Source: Stictocephala bisonia
Taxonomy: Eukaryota; Arthropoda; Insecta; Hemiptera; Membracidae
Assembly (NCBI GenBank): GCA_035578905.1
Contig: JAQJVL010000004.1
Location: 9,172,779 to 9,236,778, forward strand
Direction of reading: 5' to 3'
Length of the DNA stretch: 64,000 nucleotides
Shown here: positions 1 to 10,389 of the stretch, piece by piece
Layout of the letters: every line of letters begins with the position of its first letter
Numbering within the stretch: the stretch's first letter is position 1
Made by a program: the position numbers and the translations under genes
Notes under the pieces: generated by a model
Told to the model about the DNA's origin: nothing
What the model saw: the letters and a program-made list of their open reading frames with translations, nothing else
The model's database searches: none

Positions 1-1190
1 TACGGTGAATGAAGGTTTGTGGCAATAACAAATTACAGGATTTATATACAGTATATCAAGCTGACGTTACGGGAAATGAAGGATTGTGGCAATATCAAAT
101 TTATAGCAGTTAATTACAGTATATTAAGCTGGCGTTACGGGGTATGAAGTAGATTAGTGTCATTAACAAATTACAGGAGTTAATTACGGTATATTAAGCT
201 GGCGTTACGGGGTATGAAGTAGATTAGTGTCATTAACAAATTACAGGAGTTAATTACGGTATATTAAGCTGGCGTTACGGGGTATGAAGTAGATTAGTGT
301 CAATAACAAATTACAGGAGTTAATTACGGTATATTAAGCTGGCGTTACGGGGTATGAAGTAGATTAGTGTCAATAACAAATTACAGGAGTTAATTACGGT
401 ATATTAAGCTGGCGTTACGGGGTATGAAGTAGATTAGTGTCAATAACAAATTACAGGAGTTAATTACGGTATATTAAGCTGGCGTTACGGGGTATGAAGT
501 AGATTAGTGTCAATAACAAATTACAGGAGTTAATTACGGTATATTAAGCTGGCGTTACGGGGTATGAAGTAGATTAGTGTCAATAACAAATTACAGGAGT
601 TAATTACGGTATATTAAGCTGGCGTTACGGGGTATGAAGTAGATTAGTGTCAATAACAAATTACAGGAGTTAATTACAGTATATTAAGCTGGCGTTACGG
701 GGTATGAAGTAGATTAGTGTCATTAACAAATTACAGGAGTTAATTACGGTATATTAAGCTGGCGTTACGGGGTATGAAGTAGATTAGTGTCATTAACAAA
801 TTATAGGAGTTAATTACAGTATATTAAGCTGGCGTTACGGGGTATGTAGTAGATTAGTGTCATTAACAAATTACAGGAGTTAATTACGGTATATCAAGCT
901 GACGTTAAGGGGGATGAAGTAGATTAGTGTCATTAACAAATTACAGGAGTTAATTACGGTATATCAAGCTGACGTTAAGGGGGATGAAGTAGATTAGTGT
1001 CATTAACAAATTACAGGAGTTAATTACGGTATATCAAGCTGACGTTACGAGATATAGATTAGTGTCATTAACAAATTACAGGAGTTAATTACGGTGTATC
1101 AAGCTGACGTTAAGGGGGATGAAGTAGGTTTGTGGCCTTAACAAATTATAGGAGTTAATTACAGTACATCGATTTGATATTACGGGCGAT
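1..1190. repeat. 70-bp minisatellite, about 17 copies
   Basis: Head-to-tail units of 70 bp containing ggcgttacggggtatgaagt, then agattagtgt and aacaaattacaggagttaat. The central copies (about 130-830) are nearly identical. Copies at the right end (about 880-1190) carry shared variants such as gacgttaaggggg and a short deletion near 1050, so the right edge is older or less homogenised. The left edge of the array is outside the window. It lies in an intron upstream of the first Syt7 exon seen here. No protein-coding role is supported. Confidence 0.95.
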
Positions 1191-1562
1191 GTAGTAGGTG
1201 GGGGCATTACCTGGCTAATTATAAATGCCCATCCCTTTTACTTAATACTATGAAGCATACTCTTTCGTACGAACATAGTTATGAAGTTCCTAGGAGTGAC
1301 TTTGATTCATAAATTGTAGTCTAACTCTATATCTGGACTTCAAAGTATAAATATATAACTATCGACTATATATTACTTCTTTTAAAATAAATTGTACCGA
1401 CTTGTAAATACAAAAATTTAAATTTTTCACTAAAAATAAACTTTTAAGTGGGAAATCACGATATAATAGTTTTAGATTACAAATCTACGACTTTTCAGTT
1501 CTTTGAAGATATGATCCAGATGTGTCAACCTGTAATATAAGCAAAGCAAAACTATAGTTACA
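1191..1562. other. AT-rich intronic spacer
   Basis: AT-rich sequence between the 70-bp and 75-bp arrays. I see no open frame, splice-site pair or repeat in it. Confidence 0.5.
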
Positions 1563-2386
1563 TGTTGTGATGTATGCATGGTTTTGTAGAAAATTGCTGT
1601 GATACCTTTATATGTGTGTATTGTTAAAATAAGGTAATGTTGTGATGTATGCATGGTTTTGTAGAAAATTGCTGTGATACCTTTATATGTGTGTATTGTT
1701 AAAATAAGGTAATGTTGTGATGTATGCATGGTTTTGTAGAAAATTGCTGTGATACCTTTATATGTGTGTATTGTTAAAATAAGGTAATGTTGTGATGTAT
1801 GCATGGTTTTGTAGAAAATTGCTGTGATACCTTTATATGTGTGTATTGTTAAAATAAGGTAATGTTGTGATGTATGCATGGTTTTGTAGAAAATTGCTGT
1901 GATACCTTTATATGTGTGTATTGTTAAAATAAGGTAATGTTGTGATGTATGCATGGTTTTGTAGAAAATTGCTGTGATACCTTTATATGTGTGTATTGTT
2001 AAAATAAGGTAATGTTGTGATGTATGCATGGTTTTGTAGAAAATTGCTGTGATACCTTTATATGTGTGTATTGTTAAAATAAGGTAATGTTGTGATGTAT
2101 GCATGGTTTTGTAGAAAATTGCTGTGATACCTTTATATGTGTGTATTGTTAAAATAAGGTAATGTTGTGATGTATGCATGGTTTTGTAGAAAATTGCTGT
2201 GATACCTTTATATGTGTGTATTGTTAAAATAAGGTAATGTTGTGATGTATGCATGGTTTTGTAGAAAATTGCTGTGATACCTTTATATGTGTGTATTGTT
2301 AAAATAAGGTAATGTTGTGATGTATGCATGGTTTTGTAGAAAATTGCTGTGATACCTTTATATGTGTGTATTGTTAAAATAAGGTA
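1563..2386. repeat. 75-bp minisatellite, 11 near-identical copies
   Basis: Eleven 75-bp units (gatgtatgcatggttttgta ... gttaaaataaggtaatgttg). The copies appear identical to one another, which points to very recent expansion or homogenisation. Because 75 is a multiple of three and the unit has no stop in one minus-strand frame, a spurious 309-codon open frame results; it has no start context, codon bias or family resemblance. Each unit contains aag/gtaatg, which resembles a 5' splice site on the Syt7 sense strand. Confidence 0.97.
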
Positions 2387-2863
2387 TAAGTTAACGTACA
2401 TCCATCGAAGCAGTTCGGTTAGATTTCAGCTTTTCGTTACACTGCATTAAAATAGATTATAATATTTGTTCAGTTTAACATCGCCTATAGTGTTCATGAC
2501 CTAATGCGTAATAATCCACTAATTGTACGCCACATAGATGTTACAGTAATTAGACAAATAAATTCTAGCTTATCTTAAAAAAAAAATTTAGCGAGGCCCA
2601 CAATGTAGTCGTCAATATCAGTGCGTAGTAGTAGGCAGTTGTGGACTTGACTATAGTATTACCCGTAACTGACTAATGGGTAACACTAAAGTTGACTCTG
2701 GCAGTTTGAGGTTATGTTGTTTGTTCTTCTTTACCTGAGGACACTCAGAGGGCGCTGTTACCTCAGTACACCAAGTATAGTGAAAATATGACAAATAATG
2801 ATATTTTAAAGTGGTACCACAGTATAATAATAACATACTGTAATGACGCTAAGCCGTTTTACT

Positions 2864-3061
2864 TGCCAACCAAGCGATGCTAGCGATCCTAGCGGTGGTA
2901 AAGCAAGCAGCTAACGCGGTAAGCAAGTTAACGATTTTATTTGAATATCTGCACTCAATTAATTGTATTGCAACACAATTTAAACTGCCACGCAATCTGG
3001 TGGAGAGATGCCGTAGCTCTGGTTCACTACTACTAGGATCGCTAGAATCAGCCAGTTGGCA
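2864..3061. mobile_element. short element with terminal inverted repeats (about 198 bp)
   Basis: The left end tgccaaccaagcgatgctag (2864 onward) is matched in inverted orientation by a right end finishing in gccagttggca at 3061. Within the arms a 13-bp match is perfect: ctagcgatcctag at 2880-2892 against ctaggatcgctag at 3033-3045. Size and structure fit a MITE-like non-autonomous DNA element. No target-site duplication was evident. A 77-codon plus-strand frame across it has no recognisable motif and is probably chance. Confidence 0.5.
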
Positions 3062-3282
3062 TTTGTATCAATCAAGTAAGCTTCGTGACTGTTTATTAGA
3101 TTGTTTATGACAGGTACTTTGTTTGCTTAGGCCAACGAGAGCATGTAATGGCACTTCCTTCTAGGTAATGTACGTATATATCAGGCTTGATATTAATTTT
3201 CTTTGTTTATTTTAACCTGTACATTTCTGCAACTCATCTATGGCCCACCTGTATATGCTTAAAATGATACGTGTGTGTTCAG

Positions 3283-3430
3283 GCTAAGGAACTACCAGCC
3301 AAAGACATGTCGGGTACGTCTGACCCGTATGTCCGGGTCACGCTGCTACCAGACAAGAAGCACCGACTGGAGACCAAGATCAAACGCCGGACACTCACCC
3401 CTAGATGGAATGAAACTTTTTATTTTGAAG
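3283..3430 (+). CDS. Syt7: Synaptotagmin-7 coding exon (C2A domain, first half in window)
   Basis: The exon follows a tgtgtgttcag acceptor and ends at a g/gtaaat donor (GT at 3431). It reads from AKELPAKD through TSDPYVRV and [13 protein letters not shown] to WNETFYFE, with a phase-1 end. This is the C2A segment of the synaptotagmin-7 type. The two aspartates of the first Ca2+-binding loop are present (D8 and D14 counting from this exon's first codon). Synaptotagmin-7 is a high-affinity Ca2+ sensor for slow or asynchronous vesicle and lysosome exocytosis (family knowledge). Earlier exons (N-terminus, membrane segment, first C2A strands) are not in the window. The next exon, 5.6 kb downstream, continues in frame. 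Confidence 0.95.
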
Positions 3431-4861
3431 GTAAATAATCTCCTACTTGATTATAGTTAAGGGTGAAATTTAACAATCAAGTTTCGTCATCGAGATACTG
3501 ATGGGTTGACTTACTGTTTAGTTAACATAGTCCTAGAAAATGAAATAAGCGTTATAGTATCCAACTCATGGTAAATGGCCTGTGAACAGCGCATTTGAGA
3601 CAGAAGTATCTGTCCCCACCGCCACTACGCACTATCATATTATCTTAGTACAGTTCTGCTAGAAGCATGGATCTGTCATAACAACAATGATCCCACTTGC
3701 CACAGTGCTTACACTGAATCTGCTATTGTGTTCTTTAATGAATTGAATTGTATTGAAGTATTCTTAATGGTTTAAATGCTAGACTAATTGACGTTTTCAT
3801 CAACCTTAGTTAAATTTGTTCTAATAGTTAATATAGTTAAAATATTTTACCATAATTGATTATGTTTTGTACGTGACTGTACCTTGCAGCTCACTGCCGC
3901 TGGAGGAGAACTGTGGTGGGAGAAGTTAACATTCTCTCCCCTCTACACGCTATTTAGTTTGCGTTTATGACTACCAGTTAAATATTGTGTAAGAGGGTAC
4001 AATAAGACCAGCCGAACCATCCTAAATACTAAAGATGGCCTGGCCTAACCGAGATCGCATAGTTGACTGTACTAACCGTTCTCAGCACGTACATTTTTGC
4101 GTCCAAAGAGTAATAAATATTCTCCCAATAACGTTCTGTTTACTCTCGAAATATTCTGGTACGATTATTCAGATGTTGCAAAAAGAATTCTTTTCTTAAA
4201 TTTGTAAACTGTCAAAACCACATGTTATCCGGTGATTTTTATATTTAGTTATTTAAATTCGTATGATAAAACATAAATGAGGAGCATATTAAAGCACCAA
4301 ATAAAAAAATCTTTTCTACTCAAATTCTTCTTATATATATTTGTCGACTTTATATGTTTGTGAAGTACTTTATACACAGTTTAGATTTTAACTTTTTATC
4401 ACTCTCGTAAGTAACATATGATATAAAAAAAATACAGTCACAAAATAAAAACAAAACATGAATAAACTAAGAGTATTCATTATTCACAAATGAATGATAT
4501 GCATACTAACCATTTTAAATTGTCCCATTAGTAAACAATCAAAACGTTTATTCGAAATGTTTTCAAGGCCCAGTCAATAAAAATTAGGCCAAACAGATGA
4601 TTCAGAGACGTAATTAAGAAATGCATAAGTAACTAATATTTTCATTACCTTTCAATCAGCTGATCAGTAAGAATAAACGTTTTATATAAAGTACCGCCAC
4701 TCTGCCACGCTTCTATTATTAACCTCTCATCAAGGTTGGTTAAACGTAAGTATAGGCTGGGCCATCTGTGCGATACTACCATTCCTATACTACTAAAACC
4801 GTCTGAGACATATAGTCGAATGATAAAAAATGTGCTCTCATGTACTGCGCTTCAGTTTATC

Positions 4862-5012
4862 CGGTCAGATTCCGTTATTTTCCCCCCAAATAAAAACTAT
4901 AATTATGTTATACAGCTGTAATGATGTAACATAACCTAGCCTTACCTAACCTACCTATCCACACTAAACCTAACCTAATTGTATTTGGGGGGTATATAAC
5001 GGAATGCAACCG
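4862..5012. mobile_element. 151-bp MITE-like element with 31-bp terminal inverted repeats
   Basis: The left arm 4862-4892 (cggtcagattccgttatttt then ccccccaaata) is the reverse complement of the right arm 4982-5012 (tatttggggggtatataacg then gaatgcaaccg), with about four mismatches in 31 bp. The interior carries degenerate cctaacct/cctaccta units at 4927-4976, resembling the insect telomeric CCTAA strand. It has no coding capacity. A non-autonomous DNA transposon is the simplest reading. Confidence 0.7.
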
Positions 5013-6292
5013 ATTATCCTTTTTTTAAAGCAACAACCATTTGATTAAGGTAATTGTGTTTGTTATTTTCAATGAGAAATCAATTTTCAGTGTCGTATTC
5101 GATATTTCTGTTGCAATGAATTCGCTGATTTTGTGTACAAAATGTAATTTCCCACACATTTAGACTTATGTTTACTCAACCACCTATGTTCGTCCATCTC
5201 AACATGTAATATTCGTTTTTATAACTTAGAATTTTAACTTTATTGGCAGAGAAAAAAGACTGAAGTTTTTTTGAAAATTGATTATTGGTGATGGATTATT
5301 TATTTATGATTTGTTGGAGATGTGTTTTAAGACATGGTCATTAGAAACGTTCAATATTAACCACGATTGAAGTCTAATAAAAAACAACAAATTACATTTT
5401 TTTGAGATTTTAGGAAGTGATTTATAAAATGGGGAACATTCGAATTGCAATATTTCAAACCAAAAACATTTCGCAATAGTACATCACATTCAAGTGGAGA
5501 TAATGAGAATAATTTATTTAGAGCAACATCAATGGTAAATTCGTATGAACTGGAATTATTGTTAACATTTAACATCGAGCTCTGATGTTATATGTTAACA
5601 AATGCTTTATGAAATATAGGTTATAGATTTCATCTTTACATTCTTCCAACTCGTATACTTTTATTTCCACCAATATTTATTACCGGGGCTTTTGATTACT
5701 GTCACTCAGGTATTACTGTTCCATCCACGTTATACCTGCTCAGTTTTTTTAGTCACACTAGATGGGGCTAAAAACCTTCAATTTTTTTTGTATAAGGCCA
5801 GTCGAGGGTTCTATTATTGTCAAGCAATAAACTTTTTTTCTCCTCATTTACTCATATTATAAAGTTTATTTCAAATACAACTATTATATCAAGCATTGAT
5901 TTATTAACATTTAAAGCGTGAATAATGAGGTCATTTATTAAAATCAGCTAGAGCAAAATCGTCTTGAGTTATCTATCATTAAACATATACAGTACAACAT
6001 AAAGTTCTTACTGACTCGGGACAGTAGTAGGCGAATGTGCCTCCACGTAAAGTATGGGATCCAACCATCGATGTACTGTACACTATAGTATATATCGAAG
6101 GATCCATACTACTCAATAGTTTTATTGCTTTGCACTATATGCTTAAAAATTGTCAAAACGTATCATAGTAATTAATAATAATATACGTTGTTCTATATTA
6201 GAATAAATCACACATCTACGTTCTAATTCTAATGTGGCAGTGAGAATGCTCAATAAAGAAATGTTGTTCAAATAATAAAATTTATAGTAAAG

Positions 6293-8366
6293 CACATAGC
6301 CACCATTATCATTGACTCTCCCCTACCTGACTGGGAGTGATTCAAACACACCTGTGTATAGAAAAACACACAGCCACCATTATCATTGACTCTCCCCTAC
6401 CAGGCAGGGAGTGATTCAAACACACCTGTGTATGGAAAAACACACAGCCAACATTATCATTGACTCTCCCCTGCCAGGCTGGGAGTGATTCAAACACACC
6501 TGTGTATAGAAAACCACATAGCCATCATTATCACTGACTCTCCCCTGCCAGGCTGGGAGTGATTCAAACACACCTGTGTATAGAAAAACACACAGCCACC
6601 ATTATCATTGACTCTCCCCTGCCAGGCTGGGAGTGATTCAAAGATACCTGTGTATAGAAAAACACACAGCCACCATTATAATTGACTCTCCCCTGCCAGG
6701 CTGGGAGTGATTAAAACACACCTGTGTATAGAAAAACACATAGCCACCATTATCATTGACTCTCCCCTGCCAGGCTGGGAGTGATTCAAACACACCTGTG
6801 TATAGAAAAACACACAGCCACCATTATCATTGACTCTCCCCTGCCAGGCTGGGAGTGATTCAAACACACCTGTGTATAGAAAAACACACAGCCACCATTA
6901 ACATTGACTCTCCCCTGCCAGGCTGGTAGTGATTCAAACACACCTGTGTATAGAAAAACACACAGCCACCATTATCATTGACTCTCCCCTGCCAGGCTGG
7001 GAGTGATTCAAACACACCTGTGTATAGAAAACACACAGCCACCATTATCATTGACTCTCCCCTACCAGGCTGGGAGTGATTCAAACACACCTGTGTATAG
7101 AAAAACACACAGCCACCATTATCATTGACTCTCCCCTACCAGGCTGGGAGTGATTCAAACACACCTATGTATAGAAAAACACACAGCCACCATTATCATT
7201 GAATCTCCCCTACCAGGCTGGGAGTGATTCAAACACACCTGTGTATAGAAAAACACACAGCCACCATTATCATTGACTCTCCCCTGCCAGGCTGGGAGTG
7301 ATTCAAACACACCTGTGTATAGAAAAACACACAGCCACCATTATCATTGACTCTCCCCTGCCAGGCTGGGAGTGATTCAAACACACCTGTGTATAGAAAA
7401 ACACATAGCCACCATTATCATTGACTCTCCCCTGCCAGGCTGGGAGTGATTCAAACACATCTGTGTATAGAAAAACACACAGCCACCATTATCATTGACT
7501 CTCCCCTGCCAGTTTGGGAGTGATTCAAACACACCTGTGTATAGAAAAACACACAGCCACCATTATCATTGACTCTCCCCTACCAGGCTGGGAGTGATTC
7601 AAACACACCTGTGTATAGAAAAACACACAGCCACCATTATCATTGACTCTCCCCTGCCAGGCTGGGAGTGATTCAAACACATCTGTGTATAGAAAAACAC
7701 ACAGCCACCATTATCATTGACTCTCCCCTGCCAGGCTGGGAGTCATTCAAACACACCTGTGTATAGAAAAACACACAGCCACCATTATTATTGACTCTCC
7801 CCTACCAGGCAGGGAGTGATTCAAACACACCTGTGTATAGAAAAACACACAGCCACCATTATCATTGACTCTCCCCTACCAGGCTGGGAGTGATTCAAAC
7901 ACACCTGTGTATAGAAAAACACATAGCCACCATTATCATTGACTTTCCCCTATCAGGCTGGGAGTGATTCAAACACACCTGTGTATAGAAAAACACACAG
8001 CCACCATTATCATTGACTCTCCCCTGCCAGGCTGGGAGTGATTCAAACACACCTGTGTATAGAAAAACACATAGCCACCATTATCATTGACTTTCCCCTA
8101 TCAGGCTGGGAGTGATTCAAACACACCTGTGTATAGAAAAACACACAGCCACCATTATCATTGACTTTCCCCTATCAGGCTGGGAGTGATTCAAACACAC
8201 CTGTGTATAGAAAAACACATAGCCACCATTATCATTGACTTTCCCCTGCCAGGCTGGGAGTGATTTAAACACACCTGTGTATAGAAAAACACACAGCCAC
8301 CATTATCATTGACTCTCCCCTACCAGGCTGGGAGTGATTCAAACAAATCTGTGTATAGAAAAAAGT
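6293..8366. repeat. 74-bp minisatellite, about 28 copies
   Basis: Units of 74 bp: cacagccaccattatcattg, actctcccctgccaggctgg, gagtgattcaaacacacctg, tgtatagaaaaa. Copies differ by a few substitutions (cctgcc/cctacc/cctatc) and an occasional one-base loss, for example near 7030. The array ends about 640 bp before the Syt7 exon at 9011. Open frames across it are repeat artefacts. Confidence 0.96.
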
Positions 8367-9010
8367 GCTTCTCCCTCTCCAAACAGTGCAAAGTCTTACT
8401 AGAGTGTTTGTAACTTTGTGTTCTCTATCGGTAATATAATTAAAGCCGCTGGATTGTATTAATGGTGATTAAATAATCATTGACTCTCCCAACAACAACG
8501 GTAATGAATTATTTATTTACTATTAGTAAATAGCTGAATACGTTGTTCAGTTTCAACTCAAATTTTATAAAGTTCCCATTTCCAATTCATAAAATATTTA
8601 CTAACGTTTCTCCTAAGTGTGATTGTTAATCCTAGTTAATCCTAATTATCCTAGTGATAAGTTAACAAGTTAATGATTCAAACAATCAATTCAGCATATT
8701 AATTATGTTTTATTGTAACTTTTTAATATCTGTAAGTTTTAGGATTATATATTTTGAAATCTTCGACAGTCAAAATAATACACATCATAAAATAATAAAC
8801 ATGAAATAAAATAATACCTTATTAAACGTTAAGAGTATCAAAAACAAGCAAATTTATTTGCTTAAAACGTGAGTGTATCTTTTATCAACGAAAGTGCAAT
8901 ATCCTGTTCCAGTTTCTTCTCAAAGATAAAAATACTAAAGGGTGGCATTATTTTCTGCACCAATGTAATATTGTTATTTATAAGAATTGAAACTGTTTTG
9001 TCTGTTGCAG

Positions 9011-9120
9011 GCTTTCCTATCCAGAAACTGCAAAGCAGGGTCTTACATTTGCACGTATTTGACTATGATCGGTTTTCCCGAGACGACTCTATTGGTGAAG
9101 TTTTCCTACCTTTGTGTCAG
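9011..9120 (+). CDS. Syt7: Synaptotagmin-7 coding exon (C2A, second Ca2+ loop)
   Basis: The acceptor is tctgttgcag and the donor gtaagg at 9121. The first two bases complete the glycine codon begun in exon 3283-3430. The exon then reads [20 protein letters not shown] and [16 protein letters not shown], ending in phase 0. The [10 protein letters not shown] segment is the third Ca2+-binding loop of C2A: D67, D69, S72 and D75 of the assembled fragment occupy the known ligand positions. The C2A domain therefore appears Ca2+-competent. The following exon begins VDL, as in other synaptotagmin-7 proteins. Confidence 0.96.
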
Positions 9121-9993
9121 GTAAGGCATTGAAATATTCATACCCCTATTCAACTTCACCACAAACGATTCATAACCGTTTAAGTGCAGCACGTGGTTTC
9201 ATTTGTTACCAGATTTACTCAACTGGCTTAACCTCATCAAAAGATTTTAATTAACACAGCTGAGTGAAACTCACATTCGTTATCTTGCCGTATGAGCGAA
9301 TACTTTTTTAGTACGTTCTACGCTTTGTAGATGTACTGATTGGTCGTTTCAAGTGGCTACTTGCCCGCTACTTTTAAGTAATTGATAAATTGGACCATTT
9401 AAAAAATGTCATCTTAAATACAAAGTACTTTAACCATTAGGTTAATAAGTAACTTACAAAATTAATACATAAGAATTGAAAGATCTTCCATCACAATGTC
9501 CAGACTAAGTAACCAATCCAGGTCTTCAGTTCCTGTTTAGACCGATAATACTACCAGACTAAGAGTGGAAGGGGGGAGCTTTTACTATGTGTTCCATAAT
9601 CTGGGCTTCCACTCCACTATCACACGACTAGTCTAATGTGATACCCCATTTAAATGTCCAATAGTTGTGTCTGCCAACCCCAGTTCGAAGTTGATTCAGT
9701 AAACCCATTGACCATAGAAACAAACAGACTGTTCAAGGCAATGAATTTACTGTAAACGCATGCCTGTGTTGCCATCTAACGCTGACTGGTATGGTATTCT
9801 CTCAGCTATAAGTCACTTCAGCGTGTGCTGGAGAGAGTTAGAGAGAAGGATGCACAATCTGATTGGTGACCAATGATTGGTTATCAGTTGGTGTCTATCG
9901 CAGGCCGGCAAATGTGTTATTTTAATATGTTTAAATGTTTAAATGTTTTTAGTGTTTTTAGTGTTCTAATGTAAATAGTGACGTTTTTGAAAA

Positions 9994-10032
9994 GCCTGAT
10001 GATGAAGCTTTATGCTTCGAAATGTACATAGC
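9994..10032 (+). other. Hammerhead-ribozyme-like core (possible retroelement relic)
   Basis: CTGATGA at 9996-10002 is followed by a 5-bp stem (gaagc 10004-10008 with gcttc 10014-10018, loop tttat) and GAAA at 10019-10022. This is the order and spacing of the conserved hammerhead core, apart from one extra T at 10003. A very short stem III (atg/cat, 10022-10024 with 10027-10029), an A at the cleavage position (10030) and two stem I pairs (g9994-c10032, c9995-g10031) can be drawn. Minimal hammerheads are known in Penelope-like elements and retrozymes. The short stems and the extra base mean it may be inactive or a chance match. Confidence 0.3.
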
Positions 10033-10389
10033 AGATTATGTTTGAAGAACTGTTGACAGGAAAAAAAAGATAATTTAACCAGTATTATTTCTATAATATA
10101 ACAGTTCTGGAGGCTAATAAAACAAACTGAATAAACAATGTTAAACCATTTACTGCTGTCGTGTCGGATATCAAACATTTTTTCCAACCGATTTCATTAA
10201 ATACTTACAGGCATAATGTCTGGTTTTCTGAATTATGAATCTAGTTTTCTGCTATCAATTGGGAAGCTGAACATAGAGCTGATTGGTAAGATCTAAGTAG
10301 ATTTTATAGTTGATGAAGGACAAGTAGATGGGTATATATTTGAATAGGAAGAGATCTTATTGAACTCTCTCAGAAGTGCTTTCTGCTTT

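Larger units (their letters stand above)
3431..9010 (+). other. Syt7 intron, exon 3283-3430 to exon 9011-9120
   Basis: The intron is defined by the gtaaat donor and the tctgttgcag acceptor. Its main contents are the short inverted-repeat element at 4862-5012 and the 74-bp minisatellite at 6293-8366. The stretches 3431-4861 and 5013-6292 are AT-rich and show no exon-like sequence to me. A weak 60-bp hairpin containing two ggatcc sites lies at about 6050-6112. Short open frames here show no family motifs. Confidence 0.9.

Noticed and set aside
1472..2401. 309-codon minus-strand open frame with a 25-residue repeat
   Set aside because: Produced by the 75-bp array, whose unit is a multiple of three and lacks stops in that frame. 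There is no coding signature outside the repeat.
2877..3110. 77-codon frame starting MLAILAVVKQAANAV
   Set aside because: It overlaps the inverted-repeat element, and no upstream Syt7 exon in the family matches it.
6050..6112. microRNA precursor
   Set aside because: The hairpin with two ggatcc sites is short and has several bulges. There is no support beyond the fold.
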